From DAOUEX01 sp034430235 (lineage in GTDB: Bacteria; Chloroflexota; Anaerolineae; UBA2200), in assembly GCA_964478075.1 (NCBI GenBank), contig CAYZGO010000010.1, positions 37,437-101,436 of the forward strand: DNA of 64,000 nucleotides, given 5' to 3'. Below are positions 43,979-51,980 of the stretch, in pieces (position 1 is the stretch's first letter; every line of letters begins with the position of its first letter). A program made the position numbers and the translations under genes. The notes beneath the pieces are model-generated. The model did no database searches, had not been told where the DNA came from, and saw nothing but the letters and a program-made list of their open reading frames with translations.

Positions 43979-44584
43979 ATGATAAAGAGGAAACCATTGG
44001 AGAGCGGAGTCTTTGAAGATATGGAAACTGCGAAAAGATACAATAAAGAGGTCGGGGGATATATGCGCCTCGTGTCGAAGAGTTTCGTCTCCGTGGCTAG
44101 AGAATGGGGAGTAACGGACGGCGAAGTCCTGGACGTGGGAACCGGAACTGGTTCACTTGCCATTGGATTTGCCAAAGGGGTCCCCGGTGTTCACGTTGTA
44201 GGTTTGGATCTTTCTGATGTGATATTGGAGTTGGCTAGAGATAATGCCCAAAAGAGTGAAGTGTCTTTGAGAGTTTCCTTTGAAGAAGGGGATGCTGAAG
44301 ATATACCCTTTGAGGACGATAGATTCGATTTCGTGATCAGCAGCGATACACTCCATTTGGTAAACAATCCAACAAAGATGTTTAGTGAAATCCATCGAGT
44401 TCTAGAGCCTCAAGGTAGGTTCCTCATCAGTGATATTAGGAGATCTTGGTTGGGAGTTTTCTCAGTACACGTCAGGGCTTCATATTCGGCAAAAGAGGCG
44501 GAAGATTTACTGAGCCAATCAAAGTTGCAGAATTGGAAGGTAAAGGATTACTTCTTTTGGCTGAGCATATTCTCTGACGAGTAG
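43979..44584 (+). CDS. class I SAM-dependent methyltransferase
   Basis: 201 residues. Motif I is VLDVGTGTGSLAIGF, followed by VVGLDLSDVILELAR and GDAEDIPFEDDRFDFVISSD. The start at 43979 lies 8 bases after AGGAGG; an ATG two codons earlier is too near. It matches the ubiE/small-molecule branch. A+T-rich like its left neighbour, unlike the G+C-rich methyltransferase that follows 40 bases on, so the pair joins genes of different origin. Confidence 0.88.
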   Translation: MIKRKPLESGVFEDMETAKRYNKEVGGYMRLVSKSFVSVAREWGVTDGEVLDVGTGTGSLAIGFAKGVPGVHVVGLDLSDVILELARDNAQKSEVSLRVSFEEGDAEDIPFEDDRFDFVISSDTLHLVNNPTKMFSEIHRVLEPQGRFLISDIRRSWLGVFSVHVRASYSAKEAEDLLSQSKLQNWKVKDYFFWLSIFSDE

Positions 44585-44623
44585 GTGAAAGCGTTCCTTG
44601 AAAAGCAAAGCTGGAGAAAGAGC

Positions 44624-45274
44624 GTGGCGATGAAGAAAATGGCTTCGGACAGTTGGCTCGCTAGGCGTATGATGCGGCTGACCCATGGGGAGAGGCGATT
44701 TGTCAACGACCCTGCCAACGCGGAACGGGTGGCTCACATCGCCGGATCGCTGCTCAACCGCGTGACGTTACCGCCGGAGCCGCAGTGCCTGGAGATTGGG
44801 TGCGGGCAGGGGGCGGGGACCCGGCTGCTGGTGGAACGCTACGGCGCTTGGGTGGTCGCCACCGACTACGACCCGGCGCAGCTGGCGCTCGCGGAGGAGC
44901 GGCTGGCCGATCTCGAGGAACGGGTTGGGTTCCGCGTCGTAGATGCAAGGACGATGCCCTTCGACAACGAACAGTTCGACGGCGTCGTTGCTTTCCAGGT
45001 GATGCACCACATTCCTGCTGGCTGGCGGCAAGTGGTGGCCGAGGCGGCTCGCGTGCTCAGACCGGCCGGGTGGTTCATCTTTACCGACATGGTTCTGCCC
45101 CCCCGCGCTGGTCGTGTGATAAGACGCCTGCTACACCGGTTGGACCCACTGGAGGAGATGGCGCTGCATGCTTGCCTCGCCCAAAATGGCCTGCACCTGG
45201 AGCACTACGAGCGCGGCCAACGTATGCTGCTGGGGCTGATGGGACATTGCGAGGCCGTCGCCCACAAAATATAG
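44624..45274 (+). CDS. class I SAM-dependent methyltransferase
   Basis: 216 residues from a GTG (44624) 7 bases after GGAG; an ATG at 44630 is the alternative. Motif I CLEIGCGQGAGTRLL, ribose Asp in VVATDYDPAQ and VDARTMPFDNEQFDGVVAFQ. The G+C content rises sharply inside this gene relative to the genes to its left. It could act on a small aromatic or lipid substrate, unknown. Confidence 0.88.
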   Translation: MAMKKMASDSWLARRMMRLTHGERRFVNDPANAERVAHIAGSLLNRVTLPPEPQCLEIGCGQGAGTRLLVERYGAWVVATDYDPAQLALAEERLADLEERVGFRVVDARTMPFDNEQFDGVVAFQVMHHIPAGWRQVVAEAARVLRPAGWFIFTDMVLPPRAGRVIRRLLHRLDPLEEMALHACLAQNGLHLEHYERGQRMLLGLMGHCEAVAHKI

Positions 45275-45372
45275 CTGCAACCAGCGACTATAATGCTTGC
45301 TAAGGCTGACACTTCGCATATCCGCGAAACAATGCGGCGAGTTAGCCCTTCAGCTTCGCTCAGGCCGAGCGC

Positions 45373-45526
45373 GCAGCTGATGCCGCTGACCCACCTGGGA
45401 GACGCCATGCGCCACGCGATGGTCGGTGCACCGCCTCTGCATCCCCTGTGGCTGGACGCAGTGGTGCGCGGCGGTTGGCTAGTGCTCTGCTTGATCCTCA
45501 GCGTGCCCTTCTTCCAGTGGGAGTGA
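45373..45526 (+). pseudogene. second orphan C-terminal tail of an ABC-2 permease
   Basis: The frame reads AQLMPLTHLGDAMRHAMVGA, PPLHPLWLDAVVRGGWLVLC and ends VPFFQWE, the last two helices of an ABC-2 permease. A repeat of the CTTCAGCTTCGCTCAGGCC type lies directly at the 5' break. It differs from the tail at 43024, so the two derive from different exporters. Confidence 0.75.
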
Positions 45527-45709
45527 CAAGCCCTCAATACTAGCACCGAAGGCCTTGCCACGGCTTGCCAAGCTCGAGGATCCTCCCACAGATGCGGACC
45601 TGCCATGCTCTTCCAAAGCAAAGCTGTATCTCAAAGTTCAGGCAGCAGTTGCACTGCCGCCGGTGTAGCACTTGGCGCGCCGCACGAACGCCTGAAAGCA
45701 GCTTACCCA

Positions 45710-46972
45710 TCACCGCTTGGCTGCCCTTGGCTCGTGCAAGATCAGAGTGAGCAACGACGAAACCAGTGCGCTAGCTGCGCTCAGGCTGAACAAGGCACCC
45801 AGCCCCCATCGCTCAGCGATAAAGCCCCCTACCACAAGCATGAAACTCACGACGCCCAACACAGTGTTCACAAGGCCTATGTAGAGCACCCGTTCCGATG
45901 GTGGGGCCATGTCCAGCACGAAACTCAGCGACACGATTTGGATGCCGCCTTGGATGATTCCAAGCCCAAGGAAGACGAGCGTGAACACTGCATACGGGAT
46001 GCCATCGCTGAAGAGGATAGGCATTAGGGGAAAGGGAATGCTCGACACGCTGACAAGCAGCATCGCCATTCGATTGCCGTACCGGTCGCTCAGCCATCCC
46101 CAAACCAATGTGGAGGCAACAACCGCAGCGGTAAAGGCTCCCAAGTAGGTCCCTACCATGCCGACTGGCGCACCCAGCCTCTCTTTGGCAAACACACTAT
46201 AGAACGGAAGGGCAACCGTACTGACAAGCAGCGCAGCCCTCGCTGCTATGAACAACCCATGATTCGAATCCCGCCGCAACAGGCTCCCTATCCTGGGAAG
46301 CTGCAGACCTCGTGCCTCGCGCGTCGCGCTCACCTCTTCTACGGGTTCACTCACCTGGGCAAAACAGCAAAAGCCCCCAACCGCAGCCACGCCAGCTATG
46401 GCAAACACCAGACCAAAGTTCGCTGGAAAGGCTGGGCCGTGCGCCTCGTCGAGCACATAGCGTGTCAGGGCACTGCCCCCTAGAGCAAGCAACCCGCCGG
46501 TGAAGTCGCGCCAGCCAAAGAAGGCCCCCCGCCGATCCGCCGGTATCGCCTTGCCCACGACATCCATGAAAGGCAAGGCACCTACACCAGCAGCAAACGA
46601 GTAAGTACTGAACAGCAGGACAAAGACAACCAGCAGCAGCGGTTTGTTCTGTGGTCCGAGAATCAACACCAAGATAGTCAACAGACTCCAGCACAGTGTG
46701 CGTACCACCGCTGCAGCGCGGTACACGACAATCTTCCGCGGTTGACGTTGGACATAGCGAGAGACGAGTAGCTGTGGCAGCAGCCAACCGCCCGTGGAAA
46801 TCGGCAATAGCAGGCCGACAACCAATGAAGAGGCCCCCAACTGGCTCACAAACCACGTCAGAACGAGTGAAGGGTGAGTAAGCGTGGCGAACAACCGCAA
46901 CACCGTCCCATTGGCAACGCCGAGGATGAAATTCAGCCGTAGTTGCTCTTCAGATAGAGTGGAGGGTTTCAT
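45710..46972 (-). CDS. MFS transporter
   Basis: 420 residues. About 12 hydrophobic segments; motif A-like loops are present (VSRYVQRQPRKIVVYRAAA and WGWLSDRYGNRMAMLL). Its ATG overlaps the stop of the truncated HlyD-like gene (TGATG), so it is translationally coupled. Different from the MFS protein at 1578 in sequence. Substrate unknown. Confidence 0.85.
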   Translation of the reverse strand: MKPSTLSEEQLRLNFILGVANGTVLRLFATLTHPSLVLTWFVSQLGASSLVVGLLLPISTGGWLLPQLLVSRYVQRQPRKIVVYRAAAVVRTLCWSLLTILVLILGPQNKPLLLVVFVLLFSTYSFAAGVGALPFMDVVGKAIPADRRGAFFGWRDFTGGLLALGGSALTRYVLDEAHGPAFPANFGLVFAIAGVAAVGGFCCFAQVSEPVEEVSATREARGLQLPRIGSLLRRDSNHGLFIAARAALLVSTVALPFYSVFAKERLGAPVGMVGTYLGAFTAAVVASTLVWGWLSDRYGNRMAMLLVSVSSIPFPLMPILFSDGIPYAVFTLVFLGLGIIQGGIQIVSLSFVLDMAPPSERVLYIGLVNTVLGVVSFMLVVGGFIAERWGLGALFSLSAASALVSSLLTLILHEPRAAKR

Positions 46973-47340
46973 CAAAACGCAAAGACTCCCTTGCCCCTCA
47001 GGGGTAATAGCAGAGCCTGCGCCAATTGTGCTTGTTGAGCGGCCAACGCTTCCGATGCGGCACCGACAGCCAATTCCAGTTCGGCGCTATCCAGCACTGC
47101 AAGCTCCTGTCCTGCCTGTACCCCTTGCCTTTCCTGCACCTGCAGCTTGGTCAACAACCCACTGCAGCTGAAGCTCAGCGCTGCCCAACGCACAGACACC
47201 ACCTCACCTGAAACTGGGACCACTGCACTAATGTCAGGCTGTTCCTGTGCGGCGCGCGTTGGCTCGACAGCCTGGCTTGCACACGTCCTCACTGACCGCG
47301 CCATCAAGAACAGCACCAACACAACAATCGAGCGTTTCAC
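46972..47340 (-). CDS. truncated HlyD-like membrane fusion protein
   Basis: 122 residues from a GTG 5 bases after AGGAGG. A signal-anchor segment is followed by the beta-sandwich half of an efflux adaptor (VVPVSGEVVSVRWAALSFSC, QERQGVQAGQELAVLDSAEL) and the first helix of the hairpin (ELAVGAASEALAAQQAQLAQ). The second helix, the lipoyl-like return and the C-terminal domain are absent; the protein ends LLLPLRGKGVFAF. A full adaptor is about 300-400 residues, so this is probably non-functional or a fragment fused into translational coupling with the MFS gene. Confidence 0.65.
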   Translation of the reverse strand: MKRSIVVLVLFLMARSVRTCASQAVEPTRAAQEQPDISAVVPVSGEVVSVRWAALSFSCSGLLTKLQVQERQGVQAGQELAVLDSAELELAVGAASEALAAQQAQLAQALLLPLRGKGVFAF

Positions 47341-47384
47341 GTCATCCTCCTTCACCTACGGTTGCGCCCGGCGCAATGTACAGC

Positions 47385-47438
47385 CTACTTCTCAGGACGC
47401 CGCTTGAGCACAACGGGGTCAATTCCCTTTGCGCCAAC
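47385..47438 (-). pseudogene. decayed 3' tail of a second pckA
   Basis: The minus strand reads VGAKGIDPVVLKRRPEK then stop, matching the pckA C-terminus YGNKGIDRDVVSQCPGK at 47616 in frame and at DNA level (about three quarters identity, including the bases after the stop). Upstream sequence has lost its frame. It lies about 180 bases past the stop of intact pckA. Confidence 0.75.
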
Positions 47439-47527
47439 AGTTCAAGACAGTCGGGCTTGTGCGCAACTTGGTCATGCTGATGACTCTCGGGACAAACCCG
47501 GTCGCTAGAACGCCACCGCATCCTATT

Positions 47528-47582
47528 CTATCGCAAATCGGCTGCAATTTCCAGACAGAACGCTGCCAGAAACTCTCGTCTC
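47528..47582. repeat. dispersed 53-base repeat, copy 2
   Basis: Partner of 22338-22392 (46 of 53 identical). It lies between the decayed pckA tail and the intact pckA stop. Confidence 0.8.
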
Positions 47583-47615
47583 TGTTGTCCAGTAGAGCAT
47601 TCCATCATGTATACG

Positions 47616-49259
47616 CTACTTCCCAGGGCACTGGCTGACCACATCGCGGTCAATTCCCTTGTTGCCATAGGCCTTGTCGAAATGGGCGCTGAAATGGTCG
47701 GCGAGCCTTCGCGCGCGAACGTCAAAGGCCGCTTTGTCATCCCAGGTATTGCGCGGGTTGAGAATCTCACCGTTAACACCTGGGCAAGTCTTGGGGGTTA
47801 GGATATGGAACAGCGGATCCTCTTCGTATTCGACGCCGTCCAGCTCCGCGCTGAGCGCTGCATGGACCAGAGCGCGGGTGATATCAATATCCATACGCGC
47901 CCCCACGCCAAACGCTCCCCCGCTCCACCCCGTATTGACCAGGTACACCTGAGTCCCATGACGCCGCATACGCTCACCCAGCATTGAGGCATAGACGTCA
48001 GGGTTGCGGGGCATGAACGGTTCACCAAAGAACCGGGAAAAAGTACTCACCGGATCAACGATACCTGTCTCGGTGCCCGCCAGCTTGCTCGTGTAGCCCA
48101 TCAGGAACCAGAGCATGGCCTGTTCTGCTGTCAATTTGGCTATCGGTGGTATCACCCCATTGGCATCGGCGGTCAGAAATAGGATAGTTCTAGGGTGGCC
48201 GCCCACGGGGGGCTCCTTGACATTGCTCAAGAACCGCAGCGGGTAGGATGCCCGTGAGTTGGGCGTTAGCCGGTCGTCATCCAGATCAAAATGCCCGTCA
48301 GGATACATCATGGTGTTCTCAAGGATAGCGCCGTGCTCCAGGTAGTGCGCCTCGTGGAGAACAGCATTCCATATCTCCGGCTCCTTGTCCGCACGCAGAT
48401 GAATTAGCTTGGCGTAGCAGCCGCTCTCAAAGTTGGCAATGCCGTTGTCGCCCCAGCCGTGCTCGTCATCGCCCAACAAGGCCCGGCGTGGATCAGCCGA
48501 AAGGGTCGTCTTGCCGGTTCCGGAGAGACCCAGCAGCAGCGCAGTATCGCCATCGGGGCCTTCGTTGGCCGAGCAGTGCAGCGGCAGAACCCCCACGCTC
48601 GGCAAAACGTAATTCATCACCGTGAACATGAGCTTCTTCACACTCCCTCCATAGGCAGAGCCGAAAACGACCCCTAAGCGACGGTCAAAGTCCATCGCCA
48701 CTGCCATGTTGGAAGTCTGGCCGTCGGGCAGTTTGCGCAGGCGTCCCTCGTACTTTTTTCGCTCCAGTTTGTCGTAAGGCACCGCGATCAGTGTGAAGCC
48801 GCGCTTTGCGAGAACGCTCCGCTCTATGTCGTTGGGCACCGGCCGGAACATGTTGTCGGTAAACAGCGCGCTGAGCGCCTGATCCGTGACTGTCTTCACC
48901 GGCATTGCGTGCGACGTATCAGCAACGAGAACCCGATCGGTGACGTACACCCTCTCCTTTTCAGAGAGCACCTTGAGTGCGTCTCCCATCACCATATCGA
49001 AAGTCTCAGGCTCCATCGGGATGCTATTGGGCGAATCCCAGTCAATGCTCCCCTCGCTTTCCTTGCGCCGGACGATGTAGGTGTCCTTGGGGCTGCGACC
49101 AGTGGACTCTGGTGGCGTCCACGTAGCCAGCGCACCATTGGCGGCAACTAGTGCCTCCTTGCGCTCAACAGACTCTTTGATCAGGTCTTTTCTCGTTAGG
49201 TTGTCCAGGACGCTGGGGTATCGCCTCAGAAGCTGTGCCACCTTGTGTTGGAAATCCAT
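47616..49259 (-). CDS. pckA: phosphoenolpyruvate carboxykinase (ATP)
   Basis: 547 residues from the ATG behind GGAGGAAGG; a nine-residue longer form is possible. The P-loop is GLSGTGKTTLSADPRRALLG; the metal-binding segments are DEHGWGDNG and MPRNPDVYAS, and RKLPDGQTSN and MMYPDGHFDLDDDRLTPNSR are family motifs. It interconverts oxaloacetate and phosphoenolpyruvate with ATP, linking TCA cycle and gluconeogenesis. A GATACAAT box lies about 30 bases upstream on the minus strand. Family and length are clear. Confidence 0.96.
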   Translation of the reverse strand: MDFQHKVAQLLRRYPSVLDNLTRKDLIKESVERKEALVAANGALATWTPPESTGRSPKDTYIVRRKESEGSIDWDSPNSIPMEPETFDMVMGDALKVLSEKERVYVTDRVLVADTSHAMPVKTVTDQALSALFTDNMFRPVPNDIERSVLAKRGFTLIAVPYDKLERKKYEGRLRKLPDGQTSNMAVAMDFDRRLGVVFGSAYGGSVKKLMFTVMNYVLPSVGVLPLHCSANEGPDGDTALLLGLSGTGKTTLSADPRRALLGDDEHGWGDNGIANFESGCYAKLIHLRADKEPEIWNAVLHEAHYLEHGAILENTMMYPDGHFDLDDDRLTPNSRASYPLRFLSNVKEPPVGGHPRTILFLTADANGVIPPIAKLTAEQAMLWFLMGYTSKLAGTETGIVDPVSTFSRFFGEPFMPRNPDVYASMLGERMRRHGTQVYLVNTGWSGGAFGVGARMDIDITRALVHAALSAELDGVEYEEDPLFHILTPKTCPGVNGEILNPRNTWDDKAAFDVRARRLADHFSAHFDKAYGNKGIDRDVVSQCPGK

Positions 49260-49368
49260 ACCTTGTGCCTTCCTCCGTTTTGTCATTGTATCCAGTGCCT
49301 ACCACTCTTCGCGAAATCGTTGGACGTTGCCATCAACGCAGGCAACTACCAAGACAGGCTGTCTCACG

Positions 49369-50214
49369 TCAGTCTCCCTGGCCTACAGCCCGCAGCGGAT
49401 TGTCCCGCCAACTGAGCGGCCCGCCAGTGCCGCCATGCTGCACCAGAACGATCTCGGCCATGATGCTGAGTGCAATCTCTGCCGGGTTCTGTCCACCGGT
49501 GTGTAATCCCACCGGTGCATGCACCTGCATCAGTCTCTCTTCCGGCACACCATCACTGAGCAAACGCTCGAACACTGTCTCTACTTTTTTGCGGCTGCCG
49601 ATCATGCCAATGTATGCCGCTGGTGTAGACAAGACCTGGCGAAGCACCACGTCGTCGTACTGGTGGCCATGTGTCACAATGACCACAAAAGTGTGAGCAG
49701 TGATTGGGACCTTGTCCAAGAGACTTTCGAAAGGCGTAACCACGAGCTCGTCAGCGTGCGGAAAGCGGGCCTCGGCCGCAAACTCGGCGCGCTCATCAAC
49801 TACCACCGTGTGGAAGCCCAGCATGTGTCCGAACTCTGCCAGCGGCTGCGCCACGTGTCCCGCCCCGGCGATGAGCAGCGTGGGTTTGAGGCGCAGCACT
49901 TCGATGAACACCCGCACATCACCACCACAAATGCCCAAATCCTTCTCATCTTCCCCATGCACCGAGTACTCCACCACTCGTGACGTTCCGCTGCGTAGAG
50001 CCTTCTGGGCGTCAGACGTCGCTGCTGCCTCCAGAGCCCCGCCCCCAATGGTGCCCACCGTCGACCCGTCGGCGCGCAGCAGCATCTTGGCCCCTACGCT
50101 GCGTGGCGTGGAGCCTCCCACTTCGACAATGGTCAGCACGCAGGCCGGCTGGTTTTCACGTATGGCATCCAGCATGCCTTGATACACTGCCTCGCTCTCT
50201 TCCACCTCATTCAC
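49369..50214 (-). CDS. XdhC family protein
   Basis: 281 residues from a GTG. The N-terminal half starts with MLDAIRENQPACVLTIVEVG, then GSTPRSVGAKMLLRADGSTV and GTIGGGALE, the XdhC/CoxI N-domain. The C-terminal half is a Rossmann-type domain (LLIAGAGHVAQPLAEFGHML). XdhC proteins bind molybdenum cofactor and insert it, with sulfuration, into xanthine dehydrogenase-type enzymes. No xdhA/B or cox genes are nearby. It could also serve a different molybdoenzyme. Confidence 0.9.
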   Translation of the reverse strand: MNEVEESEAVYQGMLDAIRENQPACVLTIVEVGGSTPRSVGAKMLLRADGSTVGTIGGGALEAAATSDAQKALRSGTSRVVEYSVHGEDEKDLGICGGDVRVFIEVLRLKPTLLIAGAGHVAQPLAEFGHMLGFHTVVVDERAEFAAEARFPHADELVVTPFESLLDKVPITAHTFVVIVTHGHQYDDVVLRQVLSTPAAYIGMIGSRKKVETVFERLLSDGVPEERLMQVHAPVGLHTGGQNPAEIALSIMAEIVLVQHGGTGGPLSWRDNPLRAVGQGD

Positions 50215-50350
50215 TCCACAACGGATTGCATAACGCCACTGTCAAACCCCGGCAAACATGTACGGCGTGAGCCGGAACGCATTATAGCCCATCCGCGAGG
50301 CTAGGTCAACGCCCATCCCCCATGAATCTTCCTGCAACCCATCGAATGAA

Positions 50351-50433
50351 ATCCTCCCACAGGTTCAAACCCGCAGAAGCGCCCCAGCGCCGGACTGCGG
50401 CTTCTCTGCTACAAGCTCAACCTGCGGGAGGAT
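50351..50433. repeat. structured 15-base inverted repeat, member 2
   Basis: ATCCTCCCACAGGTT pairs with AACCTGCGGGAGGAT at 14 of 15 positions, with inner complementary CGCAGAAGC and GCTTCTCTG pieces. Same stem design as 40517-40614. Confidence 0.75.
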
Positions 50434-50582
50434 ACCACAACCAATCGGCGAGGGCGTGTTTGCGCAGTTAGGTCTCCTTAACTACACCTGACTACAGCGG
50501 ATACCACAGATTCGCCTTCTTGTCAAATGGAAAGTTCGTTCGTGGGAATCTTGGGGAGAGGCAGGCACAGATAGGCCTCTAG

Positions 50583-50640
50583 TGTTCAGCGGCAGTTGCG
50601 CAGTCGCCGCAGCACAGCGGAGCGGGGCACTGCCGCGGGT
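50583..50640. repeat. interspersed GTTCAGCGGCAGTTGC element
   Basis: GTGTTCAGCGGCAGTTGC followed by alternating CGCAGC and GCGGGGCACTGCCGC complements, forming a hairpin. Related elements lie near 24.5, 31.5, 35.5, 39.1 and 45.65 kb. Confidence 0.6.
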
Positions 50641-50656
50641 TACCGAGCAAGAGACC

Positions 50657-51019
50657 TCAGCAAGTCACGTGGAATGGAACGATAACCTTATCTTCAGCCT
50701 TGTTCCAGGCCCTAGTTGCTTTGGGAGCAGCCATTAGCTTCACCCGACAAGTACGCTTCTTGAGGTACTTCTCGGCCTCACCTGACAACCGCACAAGGTC
50801 ATATTGACCACTGCCAATGATCAGCAACTCTGCCCCTTTTTCGCAGACGTACTTGGCCTCGTCTAGCGAAATGGTGTGCGAGGCGCCCTAGACCCTTTTG
50901 GACAGCTTCTTCTTGCGTTTCTTGACCGAGCCGTCCAACCTTACTATGACATCGTTTTCGATTTCCCGACCTTCGATGGTAATCGAGCCAAAGGTCGCGA
51001 CCTCGATTCTGGGTCTCAT
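50657..51019 (-). pseudogene. Mth938/AAMDC-domain gene with in-frame TAG
   Basis: ATG behind GGGAGG. The frame reads EVATFGSITIEGREIENDVI and KKRKKKLSKRV, then TAG at codon 44 (50888-50890), then GASHTISLDEAKYVCEKGAE, LLIIGSGQYDLVRLSGEAEK and the family's terminal VIVPFHVTC. Homologues such as Methanothermobacter MTH938 have RRKYGTSH here, so the amber codon replaces the conserved Tyr. The rest is intact with no other stop, so either it is freshly inactivated or amber is read through. Confidence 0.8.
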
Positions 51020-51141
51020 TCTGTGTCACCTCCCTTGGGCTTCGCTCCCTTCGGTTCCACTCAGGGCAGGCAGGGCAGGCTCCCCATCCACCACACGAGG
51101 CAAATGACGTTGAGTGATTCCACCACGCTCACCACAGGTTC

Positions 51142-51795
51142 CTACTTTGCCAGACTCTGGGCTGCCTCCAGCAGAGCCGCGCTGACGGTTGCGATATCCC
51201 CCGTCCCGTCTATCTCCACCAGCAAGCCCGCCTCACGATAGTAATCAATAAGAGGCGCCGTGTGCTGGTGATAGACCTTGAGGCGTGCCCGCACCGTATC
51301 CGGCTTGTCGTCATCGCGTTGGTACAGCACTCCACCGCAGGCGTCGCACACTCCTTTCCGGGCTGGCGGACTGAAAACGGTATGATAGGGCGTCTGGCAC
51401 TGGCGACAGATCCACCGGCCTGACAGTCGGCGGACCAGTTCCTCGTCGGGGACTGCGATGTAGAGTACCCCGTCCAACTCCTGCCCCATGTCGGCGACCA
51501 TGGTGTCCAGCCCTTCGGCCTGAGCCTGAGTACGGGGGAAGCCGTCGAGGATGGCGCCCTGCTCACAGTCGGGCTGTTGCAGCCGCTCGCGCACCATGGC
51601 GACGGTCACGTCGTCGGGCACCAGATGACCCTTGTCGATGTATTCCTTGGCCAGCAGACCAAGTTCGGTCTCGTTCTTCAGATTCTCCCGGAACAGGTCG
51701 CCGCTCGCCACGTGGGGCAGCTCTAGTTCTCTCTCCAATCGCTCCGCCTGGGTTCCTTTGCCGGCCCCCGGCGGGCCAAGCAAGACAAGATACAC
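51142..51795 (-). CDS. adk: adenylate kinase
   Basis: 217 residues from a GTG. The P-loop is LVLLGPPGAGKGTQAERLE, ASGDLFREN and ILDGFPRTQAQAE are the AMP-binding family motifs, and the lid carries CRQCQ...CDACGG as a zinc-binding Cys4. It equilibrates ATP, ADP and AMP. It lies between the truncated Mth938-type gene and a dTMP-kinase remnant; ribosomal protein operon neighbours common elsewhere are absent. Confidence 0.95.
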   Translation of the reverse strand: MYLVLLGPPGAGKGTQAERLERELELPHVASGDLFRENLKNETELGLLAKEYIDKGHLVPDDVTVAMVRERLQQPDCEQGAILDGFPRTQAQAEGLDTMVADMGQELDGVLYIAVPDEELVRRLSGRWICRQCQTPYHTVFSPPARKGVCDACGGVLYQRDDDKPDTVRARLKVYHQHTAPLIDYYREAGLLVEIDGTGDIATVSAALLEAAQSLAK

Positions 51796-51839
51796 TTTCT
51801 TCTTACCCCGCCCTTCTTCTTGTCGCGCTGGGTAGTGGT

Positions 51840-51980
51840 TCCCACAATGGGCAAAGACCTCCATTCGGTGAAGGCCACCCAGGAGTCCTGACCGACAGGC
51901 CACTTGCGGAGCACATCCAAGTGGGTGCTCTTGCCAGAGCCGTCAATGCCCTCAACGACGAAACGCCTGCCTGCTAAGGC
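51840..51980 (-). pseudogene. N-terminal remnant of a dTMP kinase-like gene
   Basis: The minus strand reads GRRFVVEGIDGSGKSTHLDV then LRKWPVGQDSWVAFTEWRSL, the start of thymidylate kinase with its P-loop. The frame then loses similarity and ends in the 5' flank of adk. No start codon or C-terminal half is found. Confidence 0.75.

Larger units (their letters stand above)
50215..50656. other. intergenic region with hairpins and a repeat
   Basis: Contains the structured hairpin at 50351-50433 and a TGTTCAGCGGCAGTTGC repeat at 50583; no open frame with a ribosome site. Confidence 0.55.

Noticed and set aside
40762..51019. TAG as a general sense codon in this organism
   Set aside because: TAG terminates several well-supported genes, for example at 1578, 4876 and 16912, with no homology beyond the stop.
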